From Gammaproteobacteria bacterium (GTDB lineage Bacteria; Pseudomonadota; Gammaproteobacteria; S012-40), in contig JALSHN010000286.1 of the NCBI GenBank assembly GCA_026982215.1, positions 1 to 14,317 of the forward strand: a stretch of 14,317 nucleotides of DNA, written 5' to 3'. How positions within the stretch are numbered: position 1 is the stretch's first letter; every line of letters starts with the position of its first letter. Shown here in pieces: positions 1 through 7,680 of this stretch. The notes below the pieces were generated by a model. That model searched no databases and was not told the origin of the DNA. It saw nothing but the letters and a program-made list of their open reading frames with translations. The position numbers and the translations under genes are program-made.

Positions 1-2
1 CC

Positions 3-434
3 CTGGATGGGGCGCGGGGGCCTTGGGAGGGGCCGGGGGTGTGGCTGGTGGGGGATGCCGCCGGTCTGGCCGAGCCCATGTTGGGGGAGGGGATCTACCA
101 TGCCTTGCTGAGTGCTGAGATCGCCGCGGAGTTGATCATCAGCGGAGAGACGGCGCCGGGACGCTATTCCCAGGCCGTTCGTCGGCGTCTGGTACCGGAG
201 CTGCGTGCCGCCCGGCGTCTGGCGCGTTGTCTCTTTCCTTGTGCCGCCCCGGTGGTGCGGTACCTGGCCCGTCGACCACGTTTCAGCCGCCGTTTCACCG
301 CCTTGATGACCGGCGAGCTGGGGTTCCGTCGTTGTTGGCGCGAGACCTGGCTCGGGCTGCCGCTCAGTTGCCTGGCGGCGCCGAGCCTGCCGTTGCGGGG
401 GCCGCTGTGGTTCGAGTCTCAGCCGACGGGGTAG
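3..434 (+). CDS. FAD-dependent oxidoreductase, geranylgeranyl reductase-like, C-terminal part (5' end outside window)
   Basis: The reading frame is open from the left edge to a TAG at 432-434, giving 143 visible residues. It contains GDAAGLAEPMLGEGI (bases 51-95), the third FAD-contacting motif (GDAAG..P..GEGI) of the geranylgeranyl reductase / p-hydroxybenzoate-hydroxylase-like flavoproteins. An Arg-rich helical C-terminus without further motifs follows. These enzymes reduce or hydroxylate lipids or aromatic substrates; the substrate cannot be told from this fragment. The GTG at base 39 lies inside the conserved domain and is not a start. The gene converges on the epimerase and their coding ends overlap by 16 bases (419-434). 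The flavoprotein class is well supported, the exact function is not. Confidence 0.75.
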   Translation: MDGARGPWEGPGVWLVGDAAGLAEPMLGEGIYHALLSAEIAAELIISGETAPGRYSQAVRRRLVPELRAARRLARCLFPCAAPVVRYLARRPRFSRRFTALMTGELGFRRCWRETWLGLPLSCLAAPSLPLRGPLWFESQPTG

Positions 435-1429
435 TAGTCCAGGTACCAGTCCACGAAGCGTTGGATGCCTTCTTCGATGGGGGTGCTGGGGCGAAAGCCC
501 ACCGCCTCGGTGAGGTCGTCGATGTCGGCGTAGGTGGCCGGCACGTCCCCGGGTTGCAGGGGAAGGAAGTTTTTCTTGGCCTCGCGCCCCAGGGCCTTTT
601 CCAGGGTCTCGATGAAGTACATCAGTTCCACCGGCTGATTGTTGCCGATGTTGTAGAGCCGGTAGGGGGCGCGACTGCTGGCGGAGTCGGGGTGGTCGGA
701 GTCCCACTGGGGGTTGGGTTCGGCGACCTTGTCCAGGGTGCGGATCACGCCTTCGACGATGTCGTCGATGTAGGTGAAGTCGCGTTTGTGACGGCCATGG
801 TTGTAGACGTCGATGGGCTCACCGGCCAGGATCTTGCGGGTGAAGATGAACAGCGCCATGTCGGGCCGGCCCCAGGGGCCGTAGACGGTGAAGAAGCGCA
901 GGCCGGTGGTGGGGATGCCGTAGAGGTGGCTGTAGGTGTGGGCCATGAGTTCGTTGGCCTTCTTGCTGGCGGCGTAGAGGCTCAGGGGATGGTCTACGTT
1001 GTGATGCACCGAGAAGGGCATCTTGGTGTTGGCGCCGTAGACCGAGCTGGAGGAGGCGTAGACCAAGTGTTCTACCTCGAAGTGGCGGCAGCCCTCGAGG
1101 ATGTTGAGAAAGCCCTGGATGTTGGCGTCGATGTAGCTGTAGGGGTTCACCAGCGAATAGCGGACTCCGGCCTGGGCGGCCAGGTTGACTACTCGCTGGG
1201 GACGGTATTCTTCGAACACTGCCCGGATGCGCTGGCGGTCTTCCAGGTCGGCGCGGATCTCCACGAAGTTGGGGTGGTTCTTGATCCGCTCCAGTCGCGC
1301 CTCTTTGAGGGAGACGTCGTAGTAGTCGTTGAGGTTGTCGATGCCGATGACCTCATCGCCCCGTTCCAGCAGGCGGATGGCGAGGTGATTGCCGATGAAG
1401 CCGGCGGTGCCGGTGACCAGGACTCGCAT
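419..1429 (-). CDS. UDP-glucuronate 4-epimerase (NAD-dependent epimerase/dehydratase, CapI/GAE type)
   Basis: This is a 336-residue extended short-chain dehydrogenase, the usual length for the family. The N-terminal NAD-binding motif is TGTAGFIG (residues 6-13). The catalytic pair is Tyr152-x-x-x-Lys156 in SLYAASKKAN, with the partner Ser patch YASSSSVYG at 124-132. The block FFTVYGPWGRPDMA (179-192) and the RDFTYIDD stretch (216-223) are typical of enzymes that interconvert UDP-glucuronate and UDP-galacturonate in the cytoplasm. The ATG at 1427-1429 follows AAGGAG at good spacing. It is the last gene of a leftward operon, 24 bases after the TviB-like gene, and would use the UDP-GlcA made by Ugd two genes upstream. 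A UDP-GlcNAcA epimerase role (TviC-like) is less likely because the sequence reads as the CapI type. Family certain, substrate probable. Confidence 0.88.
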   Translation of the reverse strand: MRVLVTGTAGFIGNHLAIRLLERGDEVIGIDNLNDYYDVSLKEARLERIKNHPNFVEIRADLEDRQRIRAVFEEYRPQRVVNLAAQAGVRYSLVNPYSYIDANIQGFLNILEGCRHFEVEHLVYASSSSVYGANTKMPFSVHHNVDHPLSLYAASKKANELMAHTYSHLYGIPTTGLRFFTVYGPWGRPDMALFIFTRKILAGEPIDVYNHGRHKRDFTYIDDIVEGVIRTLDKVAEPNPQWDSDHPDSASSRAPYRLYNIGNNQPVELMYFIETLEKALGREAKKNFLPLQPGDVPATYADIDDLTEAVGFRPSTPIEEGIQRFVDWYLDYYPVG

Positions 1430-1453
1430 GGGATCTCTCCTTGGTGAATTCGT

Positions 1454-2731
1454 TTACAGACGGGCATCCACCGCCTCGGGCGGAAGGATGGATTTGACGT
1501 CGTAGAGCACCGCGCCGGGTTTGCCCAGGGCGCGGATGCCGCCGGATCCCAGTTCGATGAATTGCCGGTGGGCCACGGCGAGGATGATGGCATCGTAGGC
1601 CCCTTCCTCCGGCTTCGGGACGGGGAGAACGCCGTATTCTTCGTAGGCCTCGTTGGGATCCACCCAGGGGTCGTAGACCTCCACCCGGGCATGGTAGTCC
1701 TGGAATTCGCGGATGATGTCAATGACGCGGGTGTTGCGCAGGTCCGGGCAGTTTTCCTTGAAGGTCAGTCCAAGGACCAAGATCTTGGCATCCACTACGG
1801 GGATGCGTCGCTTGGTCATCATCTTCACCACCTGTTCGGCGATGTAGGCCCCCATGCCGTCGTTGATTCGCCGCCCGGCGAGGATCATCTCCGGGTGGTA
1901 GCCGATCTCTTGGGCCTTGTGGGTGAGATAGTAGGGGTCCACGCCGATGCAGTGCCCTCCCACCAGTCCGGGGCGGAAGGGGAGGAAGTTCCATTTGCTG
2001 CCGGCGGCCTCCAGGACCTCCAGGGTGTCGATGCCCAGGCGGTTGAAGATCAGCGCCAGTTCGTTGATCAGGGCGATGTTGACGTCGCGCTGGGTGTTTT
2101 CGATCACCTTGGCGGCTTCGGCCACCCGGATGCTGGAGGCGGGGTGGGTGCCGGCCTCGATGATGCGACCGTAGAGTTCGTCGACGAAACGGGCGGTCTC
2201 GGGGGTGGAGCCGGAGGTGACCTTGACGATGGTGGTGAGGCGGTGGACCTTGTCGCCCGGATTGATGCGCTCGGGACTGTAGCCCACGAAGAAGTCTTGG
2301 TTGAACTGCAGCCCGGAGACCTCTTCGAGGATGGGCACGCACACCTCTTCGGTCGCCCCGGGATAGACAGTGGATTCGTAGATCACCACATCACCTCTGG
2401 ACAATACCTTGCCCACCGCCCGCGAGGCCGATTCCAACGGAGTGAGGTCGGGACGTTTGTGGCGATCGATGGGGGTGGGCACGGTGACCACGTAGGTGTT
2501 GCAACTTTCCAGGGTGGCGAGATCATCGCTGTAGCTCAATTGGGGGACCGCCCGCAGCTCCTCGTCGCTCACCTCCAGGGTACTGTCGTGGCCACCGCGC
2601 AGCTCGGCGATGCGCTTGGGGTTGATGTCGAAGCCGATGGTGGGGAAGTGCTTGGCGAATTCCACCGCCAGCGGCAGTCCGACGTAGCCCAGACCGATGA
2701 TGCCCAGCCGCACCTCGCTCAACTCTCGCAT
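1454..2731 (-). CDS. tviB: UDP-N-acetylhexosamine 6-dehydrogenase, TviB/WbpO-like
   Basis: This 425-residue nucleotide-sugar dehydrogenase has the N-terminal Rossmann motif GLGYVGLP (13-20), the central helix AAKVIENTQRDVNIA (206-220; Lys208) and the catalytic thiol in GGHCIGVDPYYL (Cys261). The UDP-binding C-terminal domain includes GLTFKENCPDLRNT (321-334). The HCIGVDPYYLT form of the active site, rather than GGSCFPKD, marks the UDP-HexNAc branch (TviB, WbpO, WbpA, WecC) and separates it from the neighbouring Ugd. The predicted reaction is UDP-GlcNAc or UDP-GalNAc to the uronate with two NAD+. The ATG at 2729-2731 is preceded by AAGGAG (2739-2744) at 7 bases. It sits 32 bases after ugd and 24 before the epimerase, in one operon. 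Genes of this type are common in PEP-CTERM exopolysaccharide loci, from memory. WecC-type ManNAc specificity cannot be excluded. Confidence 0.85.
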   Translation of the reverse strand: MRELSEVRLGIIGLGYVGLPLAVEFAKHFPTIGFDINPKRIAELRGGHDSTLEVSDEELRAVPQLSYSDDLATLESCNTYVVTVPTPIDRHKRPDLTPLESASRAVGKVLSRGDVVIYESTVYPGATEEVCVPILEEVSGLQFNQDFFVGYSPERINPGDKVHRLTTIVKVTSGSTPETARFVDELYGRIIEAGTHPASSIRVAEAAKVIENTQRDVNIALINELALIFNRLGIDTLEVLEAAGSKWNFLPFRPGLVGGHCIGVDPYYLTHKAQEIGYHPEMILAGRRINDGMGAYIAEQVVKMMTKRRIPVVDAKILVLGLTFKENCPDLRNTRVIDIIREFQDYHARVEVYDPWVDPNEAYEEYGVLPVPKPEEGAYDAIILAVAHRQFIELGSGGIRALGKPGAVLYDVKSILPPEAVDARL

Positions 2732-2763
2732 GATGTTGCTCCTTCAAAACGTCGTGTCTGTTG

Positions 2764-4098
2764 TTATCCGGCCTTGTTGCCACGACCGATGGCGTAGTAT
2801 TCGAAGCCGGCCTCGCGCATGCGCTCGGGATCGTAGAGGTTGCGTCCGTCGAAGACCAGTGGCTGGTTGAGGAGAGCCTTGACCCGGTTCATGTCCGGGC
2901 TGCGAAAAACGTTCCATTCGGTCACCACCGCCAGGGCGTCACTGCCCTCGAGGGCCTCGTAAGGGTCCTGGCACAGGACGAGGTCGTCCCGCTCGCCGTA
3001 GATGCGCCGGCATTCGTTCATCGCCTCGGGATCGAAGGCGCGTACTCGGGCCCCAGCAGCCCACAGGGCCTCCATCAACACCCGGCTGGGGGCCTCGCGC
3101 ATGTCGTCGGTGTTGGGCTTGAAGGCCAGCCCCCACAGGGCGATGGTGCGTCCTTCCAGGCGGCCATCGAAGTGGTTGTGGATCTTCTCGAACAGCTTGC
3201 GTTTCTGGCGTTCGTTGACCGCCTCCACCGCTTCCAGGAGTTGGGCCTGGTAGCCCACTTCGCGGGCGGTACGTTCCAAAGCCTTGACGTCTTTGGGGAA
3301 ACAAGAGCCGCCGTAGCCCACGCCAGGGTAGATGAAATGGTAGCCGATACGGGGGTCGGAGCCGATGCCGATGCGCACTTGTTCGATGTCGGCCCCCAGC
3401 CGTTCGGCCAGGTTGGAGAGCTCGTTCATGAAGCTGATCTTGGTGGCCAGCATGGCGTTGGCGGCGTATTTCGTCAGTTCCGCCGAGCGGATGTCCATGG
3501 CGATGAGGCGGTCGCGGTTACGGTTGAAGGGGGCGTAGAGGGCTCGCAGCAGCTCGGTGGTGCGGGGGTTGTCGGTGCCCACCACGATGCGGTCCGGCTT
3601 CATGAAGTCGTCGATGGCGGCCCCTTCCTTGAGAAATTCCGGGTTGGAGACCACGTCGAACTCCAGATGCAGACCGCGGGCGTCCAGAGCCTGGCGCACC
3701 GTTTCACGGACTTTGTCGGCGGTGCCCACGGGTACGGTGGATTTGTCCACCACGATCTTGTAGTCGTTCATGTGTTCGCCGATGCTGCGGGCCACCGCCA
3801 GCACGTATTGCAGGTCCGCCGAGCCGTCCTCGTCCGGCGGCGTGCCCACGGCGATGAACTGGAACAGGCCGTGGTTCACCGCCTCATCGACCTCGGTGGT
3901 GAAACGCAGCCGACCGGCGGCGGCGTTGTGATGCACCATCTCTTCCAACCCGGGTTCGTAGATGGGGATTCGCCCAGCGTTGAGCATGGCGATCTTGTCT
4001 TCGTCCACATCCATGCACACCACGTCATTGCCCACCTCGGCCAGGCAGGCGCCGGTGACCAGTCCCACGTAACCCGATCCGAAAATAGTGACTTTCAC
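2764..4098 (-). CDS. ugd: UDP-glucose 6-dehydrogenase
   Basis: This 444-residue enzyme oxidises UDP-glucose to UDP-glucuronate in the cytoplasm with two NAD+. It shows the Rossmann motif GSGYVGLVTG (7-16), DKSTVPVGT (118-126), SNPEFLKEG (151-159), the conserved lysine segment AELTKYAANAMLATKISF (206-223) and the catalytic cysteine in GYGGSCFPKD (Cys266). WGLAFKPNTDDMREAPS follows in the UDP-binding domain. Length and motif order are those of the bacterial UGDH family. The start is GTG at 4096-4098, with AAGGAG (4107-4112) 8 bases upstream. It is the first gene of the leftward nucleotide-sugar operon; its product feeds the downstream UDP-GlcA 4-epimerase. The C-terminus (GRGNKAG) shows no oddity. 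Confidence 0.95.
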   Translation of the reverse strand: MKVTIFGSGYVGLVTGACLAEVGNDVVCMDVDEDKIAMLNAGRIPIYEPGLEEMVHHNAAAGRLRFTTEVDEAVNHGLFQFIAVGTPPDEDGSADLQYVLAVARSIGEHMNDYKIVVDKSTVPVGTADKVRETVRQALDARGLHLEFDVVSNPEFLKEGAAIDDFMKPDRIVVGTDNPRTTELLRALYAPFNRNRDRLIAMDIRSAELTKYAANAMLATKISFMNELSNLAERLGADIEQVRIGIGSDPRIGYHFIYPGVGYGGSCFPKDVKALERTAREVGYQAQLLEAVEAVNERQKRKLFEKIHNHFDGRLEGRTIALWGLAFKPNTDDMREAPSRVLMEALWAAGARVRAFDPEAMNECRRIYGERDDLVLCQDPYEALEGSDALAVVTEWNVFRSPDMNRVKALLNQPLVFDGRNLYDPERMREAGFEYYAIGRGNKAG

Positions 4099-4200
4099 TG
4101 GTTTATCTCCTTGATTTCAAATCCTGAAGTTGGTGGGTGGCGCGGTGCCTCTCCACGAAGACCCTTCCGGTGACATTGCCATAACGCTGAATTGGCGCGC

Positions 4201-4206
4201 ATTATA
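4201..4206 (-). promoter_or_regulatory. Candidate -10 box (TATAAT) for the ugd operon
   Basis: The minus strand reads TATAAT exactly here, in the 252-base divergent spacer between ugd and the cyclic-nucleotide-binding gene. This would place the transcript start near 4194 and give an untranslated leader of about 95 bases. No convincing -35 hexamer lies 16-18 bases upstream, so an activator may be needed or the match may be chance. I saw no clear promoter for the rightward gene in this spacer. Confidence 0.35.
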
Positions 4207-4350
4207 TCAGGGCTCTTCGCCGGGAAGGTGAGGAAGCCTTTCCATCGGCGCTTCGTTCGTCCCGCTGAAGCAAAACACAGGGGACGCTTGGGTGAAGGTT
4301 CCTGCGGTCTTGCCGATAGTGCACGGGATCGGTGTCACTGGAGGCAGGCG

Positions 4351-4818
4351 ATGAAGAGCGTGTTTCGGGAGTTGTTGCAGGACGAGGCGTTCGAGGAAGG
4401 GGTTCACTGGCGGCGACGGCGGTTCAGTGCCGGGGAGGAAATCATCCGTCAGGGGGATGTGAGCCGGTCGTTGTTCGTGGTAGAGAAGGGCACGGTCCGG
4501 GTGGTGGCGCGCATCGTCATCGATGACCGCCATACCGCCTCTCCCAACGTATGTGATCTCGAGGCGGGAGAGGTGTTCGGAGAGCTGGCGCTGTTCGATG
4601 ACCAACCCCGTTCCGCTTCCGTGGTGGCGCACACTGACTGTCAGGTCATCGAAGTGGACAAGGAGCAATTGTTGCTTTTCATGGAAGAGCATCCACGAGC
4701 CGGTTATGGCATTATTCGCACCATTTCGGAATCCCTGGTCGCCCGTTTGCGGGCCACCAATCAGAAAATCTTCGCCCTCTACGGCTGGGGGCTGAAGGAT
4801 CACCTGACGGATTTCTGA
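4351..4818 (+). CDS. Stand-alone cyclic-nucleotide-binding domain protein (CRP-like effector domain without DNA-binding domain)
   Basis: The 155-residue product is essentially one cNMP-binding beta-barrel. It has the early loop AGEEIIRQGDVSRSLFVVEKG (about 27-47) and the phosphate-binding cassette GEVFGELALFDDQPRSAS (73-90). In that cassette Glu78 and Arg87-Ser88 match the residues that hold the ribose and phosphate in CRP-type domains. A C-terminal helix follows and the protein stops near residue 155, so there is no winged helix, transporter or kinase domain. The ATG at 4351 is chosen over upstream in-frame starts because GGAGG (4340-4344) lies 6 bases before it and the domain begins just after. 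It heads the rightward set with the sugar transferase, PrsR and PrsT (56-base gap), which suggests ligand-dependent control of glycan or PEP-CTERM functions. That role is inferred; ligand and partner are unknown. Confidence 0.85.
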   Translation: MKSVFRELLQDEAFEEGVHWRRRRFSAGEEIIRQGDVSRSLFVVEKGTVRVVARIVIDDRHTASPNVCDLEAGEVFGELALFDDQPRSASVVAHTDCQVIEVDKEQLLLFMEEHPRAGYGIIRTISESLVARLRATNQKIFALYGWGLKDHLTDF

Positions 4819-4874
4819 GGCCAACAATATTGATGCAGCCCGGCTGCGAGCAGGTTCACCGGTAGATACTCGGC

Positions 4875-6266
4875 ATGTTGCGTTTGTTCAGTCATTACGT
4901 CTCCAAGTCGTTCTTGTACCTGGAGATCGGTGAGTTTCTGTTATTCGTCGCCGCGGTCTATGGCGCTTATGCCACCCGCTTCGGCGCCTCTCCCATCGCC
5001 CAGGGGGAGGGGTGGGGGCTGCTGGGGAAGGCGGTGGTCCTGGCGCTGGTGTTGATGTTGTGCCTCTATGCTTTCGGCCTCTACCAGAAGAATATTCGCG
5101 CCAGCCGCTATGGTATCCTGGCCCGGATGATCGCCGCCTTTGCCGCGGCCTTTGCCCTGCTGGGGATTCTGTTCTATGTCTTTCCCTCCTTGTTCCTCGG
5201 TCGGGGCATCTTCCTCATTGCCATGGGATATGCCTTCGCCGCTTCGGTGTTGGTGCGTTCCGCCTTCTATCGTTTCATCGATCTGGAGCAGTTCAAGCGG
5301 CGGATCCTGGTGATCGGTACCGGGGAGAAAGCCAAGAAACTCACCGAGTTGCGCCGCAAGGCGGATCGGCGCGGCTGGCGGATCATCGGGTTCTTGCGCC
5401 TGAAAGGGGAACGGGCGCCGCAGGTGGATGAGCAACGGGTGGTCCGTCCCGATGGTCCGTTGATCGATCTGGTGCGTCGTTTGGAGGTGGATGAGTTGGT
5501 GGTGGCCATCGATGAGCGGCGCAAGTCGTTGCCGGTGGAGGAAATCCTCGATTGCAAGATGAGCGGAGTGGAGGTGGTGGATCTGCCGTCGTTCTTCGAA
5601 CGCCACCTGGGAAAGATTGTCTTGGAGGTGACCAATCCTAGCTGGCTGATCTTCTCGGAGGGTTTTCGTCACGGCTGGGTCAAGGAGGGGCTCAAGCGTG
5701 CGTTCGATATCGTCGCCAGCCTGTCACTGCTCATCATCGCCTCGCCAGTGATGCTGGTCACCGCATTGCTCGTCTATCTTCAGGACCGTGGCCCGGTGTT
5801 CTACAAACAGGTTCGGGTGGGCAAGAATTGGCGCCTGTTCCAGGTGATCAAGTTTCGCAGTATGGTGGTGGATGCCGAGCGCGGTGGCCGGGCACAATGG
5901 GCCAGTCGGGACGACCCGCGTGTCACCCCGGTGGGGCGTTTCATCCGTAAGACCCGGATCGACGAGTTGCCTCAGCTGTTCAATGTGCTCAAGGGGGAGA
6001 TGTCCATCGTCGGGCCGCGCCCGGAACGCCCCGAGTTCGTGGAGCAATTCTCTGAGACCATCCCGTTTTATGCCGAGCGCCATCGGGTCAAGCCGGGCAT
6101 CACCGGTTGGGCGCAGATCTCTTACCCCTATGGGGCCACGCCCGAGGATGCCGTGGAAAAGCTGCAGTACGATCTGTATTATGTGAAGAATTACAATCTG
6201 TTCCTCGATATGGCGATTCTCCTGCAAACGGTGGAGGTCGTCCTGTGGGGCAAGGGGGCCCGGTGA
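4875..6266 (+). CDS. PEP-CTERM/XrtA-associated polyprenyl-phosphate sugar phosphotransferase (TIGR03013-like)
   Basis: This 463-residue membrane enzyme should transfer a sugar 1-phosphate from a UDP-sugar to undecaprenyl phosphate, the first step of exopolysaccharide assembly. Hydrophobic helices lie near 17-34, 50-69, 83-105 and 110-130. A CoA-binding-like Rossmann region follows (RILVIGTGEKAKK, 143-155), then the re-entrant membrane helix of the catalytic domain (276-302). The bacterial sugar transferase domain has KFRSM (326-330), RKTRIDELPQLFNVLKGEMS (358-377; Asp363-Glu364 dyad), VGPRPERPEFV (379-389) and KPGITGWAQ (406-414). The N-terminus MLRLFSHYV fits the PEP-CTERM-linked subfamily as I recall it, and the neighbours PrsR and PrsT support this. 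No good Shine-Dalgarno precedes the ATG, which may mean low or coupled translation. The sugar specificity is unknown. Confidence 0.9.
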   Translation: MLRLFSHYVSKSFLYLEIGEFLLFVAAVYGAYATRFGASPIAQGEGWGLLGKAVVLALVLMLCLYAFGLYQKNIRASRYGILARMIAAFAAAFALLGILFYVFPSLFLGRGIFLIAMGYAFAASVLVRSAFYRFIDLEQFKRRILVIGTGEKAKKLTELRRKADRRGWRIIGFLRLKGERAPQVDEQRVVRPDGPLIDLVRRLEVDELVVAIDERRKSLPVEEILDCKMSGVEVVDLPSFFERHLGKIVLEVTNPSWLIFSEGFRHGWVKEGLKRAFDIVASLSLLIIASPVMLVTALLVYLQDRGPVFYKQVRVGKNWRLFQVIKFRSMVVDAERGGRAQWASRDDPRVTPVGRFIRKTRIDELPQLFNVLKGEMSIVGPRPERPEFVEQFSETIPFYAERHRVKPGITGWAQISYPYGATPEDAVEKLQYDLYYVKNYNLFLDMAILLQTVEVVLWGKGAR

Positions 6267-6302
6267 GGATCCGTTTTCAGCACGATCGTTTCCCGTTCTT
6301 CC

Positions 6303-7664
6303 ATGGGTAAGGAATCCAAAGGCGTATTGCTGGTCGTGGAGGACGACTCCGGCCTGCAGCGCCAGCTCAAATGGTTTTTCGACGAGTATGAGGTGATCTT
6401 CGCCACCGATCAGGGGTCGGCGATCAAGCAGGTGCGTCGTTTCGATCCCGACGTGGTGCTGCTGGACCTGGGCCTGCCGCCTCACCCCAACGACATCGAC
6501 ATCGGCCTGACCACGCTCACTGAGATCCTCGGTCTCTCGCCGGCCACCAAAGTGATCGTGGTCACCGGTAACAATGACCGCGATGCCGCCGTCCAGGCCA
6601 TCGGCCTGGGCGCCTATGACTTCTATCTCAAGCCCTTCGACGAGGAGATCCTCAAGCTGGTGGTCAATCGGGCCTTCCGAGTGCGGGAGCTGGAGCGTGA
6701 GAACCAGCGCTTGCTCGCCATCGGACAGAACGCCGTTTTCGAGGGCATCATCGGGGCCAGTGAACCCATCTCCATGGTCAACCGGTTGGTGGAAAAGGTT
6801 GCTCCAGTGGATGCCAGCGTGCTCATCCTCGGTGAGAGTGGTACCGGCAAGGAGCTGGTGGCGCGGGCGATCCACAACCTCAGCGGACGCCGGGATGGGC
6901 CTTTCGTAGCCATCAATTGCGCTGCCATCCCCGAGAACTTGCTGGAGAGCGAGTTGTTCGGTTACGAGAAAGGGGCCTTCACCGGCGCCGTGCGCCAGAC
7001 TTTGGGCAAGATCGAGCGGGCCCAAGGGGGGACGCTGTTCCTCGACGAGATCGGTGATCTGCCTCAGCCGTTGCAGGCGAAGTTGCTGCGCTTCATCCAG
7101 GAACGCAAGATCGAACGTATCGGCGGGCACGAGGAGATCGATGTGGACGTGCGCATTGTCTCCGCAACCCACCGGGATCTCAAGACCTTCATTCAGGAGG
7201 GGGGATTCCGTGAGGACCTCTATTACCGTCTCAGTGAAGTGGTGATCCACCTCCCTCCCCTGCGCGAACGCAGCGGGGACATCATTTTGCTGGGGAAGTA
7301 TTTCCTGCAAAAATACGCATCCGAATACAAGAAAAAGGTCGGCGGTTTCAGTCGCGAGGCCATCCAGTCCATGGAGGCCTATGCGTGGCCCGGAAACGTG
7401 CGGGAACTGGAGAACAAGATCAAGCGGGCGGTGATCATGGCCGATGCCGGCATCATCGACGTCGATGATCTGGAGCTGGAGTCGAACCGCGTCGATCTGC
7501 CATTCAATCTCAGGGAGGTGAGAGCCAATGCGGAAAGGGAAGCGATCGTGCGGGCCTTGGCCTACACGGACAAGAACATCGCCAAGGCGGCGGAGTTGCT
7601 GGGCGTGAGCCGTCCCACACTCTACGACCTGATGAAAAAGCTCCATATCACCACCACCGACTGA
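6303..7664 (+). CDS. prsR: PEP-CTERM-box response regulator, sigma-54-dependent activator PrsR
   Basis: This 453-residue NtrC-type regulator has three parts. The receiver domain (about 7-122) has acidic pocket Glu13-Asp14-Asp15, phospho-acceptor Asp55 in VVLLDLGLP and Lys110 in FYLKPFD. The AAA+ domain (about 148-380) has Walker A GESGTGKE (177-184), the sigma-54-contacting GAFTGA loop (224-229), Walker B GGTLFLDEI (242-250) and the arginine region GFREDLYYRL. A Fis-type helix-turn-helix (about 423-446, KNIAKAAELLGVSRPTLYDL) ends it. All key residues are present, so it should be an active phosphorylation-dependent activator. The PrsR assignment rests on the overall pattern and on prsT lying 16 bases downstream; a generic NtrC-family name is the fallback. 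Its usual kinase gene prsK is not adjacent. The Shine-Dalgarno is poor. I found no GG-N10-GC sigma-54 promoter in the spacers I scanned. Confidence 0.9.
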   Translation: MGKESKGVLLVVEDDSGLQRQLKWFFDEYEVIFATDQGSAIKQVRRFDPDVVLLDLGLPPHPNDIDIGLTTLTEILGLSPATKVIVVTGNNDRDAAVQAIGLGAYDFYLKPFDEEILKLVVNRAFRVRELERENQRLLAIGQNAVFEGIIGASEPISMVNRLVEKVAPVDASVLILGESGTGKELVARAIHNLSGRRDGPFVAINCAAIPENLLESELFGYEKGAFTGAVRQTLGKIERAQGGTLFLDEIGDLPQPLQAKLLRFIQERKIERIGGHEEIDVDVRIVSATHRDLKTFIQEGGFREDLYYRLSEVVIHLPPLRERSGDIILLGKYFLQKYASEYKKKVGGFSREAIQSMEAYAWPGNVRELENKIKRAVIMADAGIIDVDDLELESNRVDLPFNLREVRANAEREAIVRALAYTDKNIAKAAELLGVSRPTLYDLMKKLHITTTD

Positions 7665-7680
7665 CTCCGAGGCGGTACCC

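Noticed and set aside
227..4173. Long rightward open frames (about 406, 411 and 470 codons) opposite the nucleotide-sugar operon
   Set aside because: They mirror the codon pattern of three certain leftward enzymes, are rich in Val/Gly/Asp without motifs, and overlap each other at the gene borders just as shadows do.
4192..4350. Longer version of the cyclic-nucleotide-binding gene starting near 4192
   Set aside because: The added 53 residues are basic, motif-free and would cover the divergent promoter region; a clear GGAGG marks the ATG at 4351.
4835..4847. Small GCAGC-CCG-GCTGC hairpin between the cyclic-nucleotide-binding gene and the sugar transferase
   Set aside because: A five-base-pair stem without a following T-run; not enough to call a terminator or an operator.
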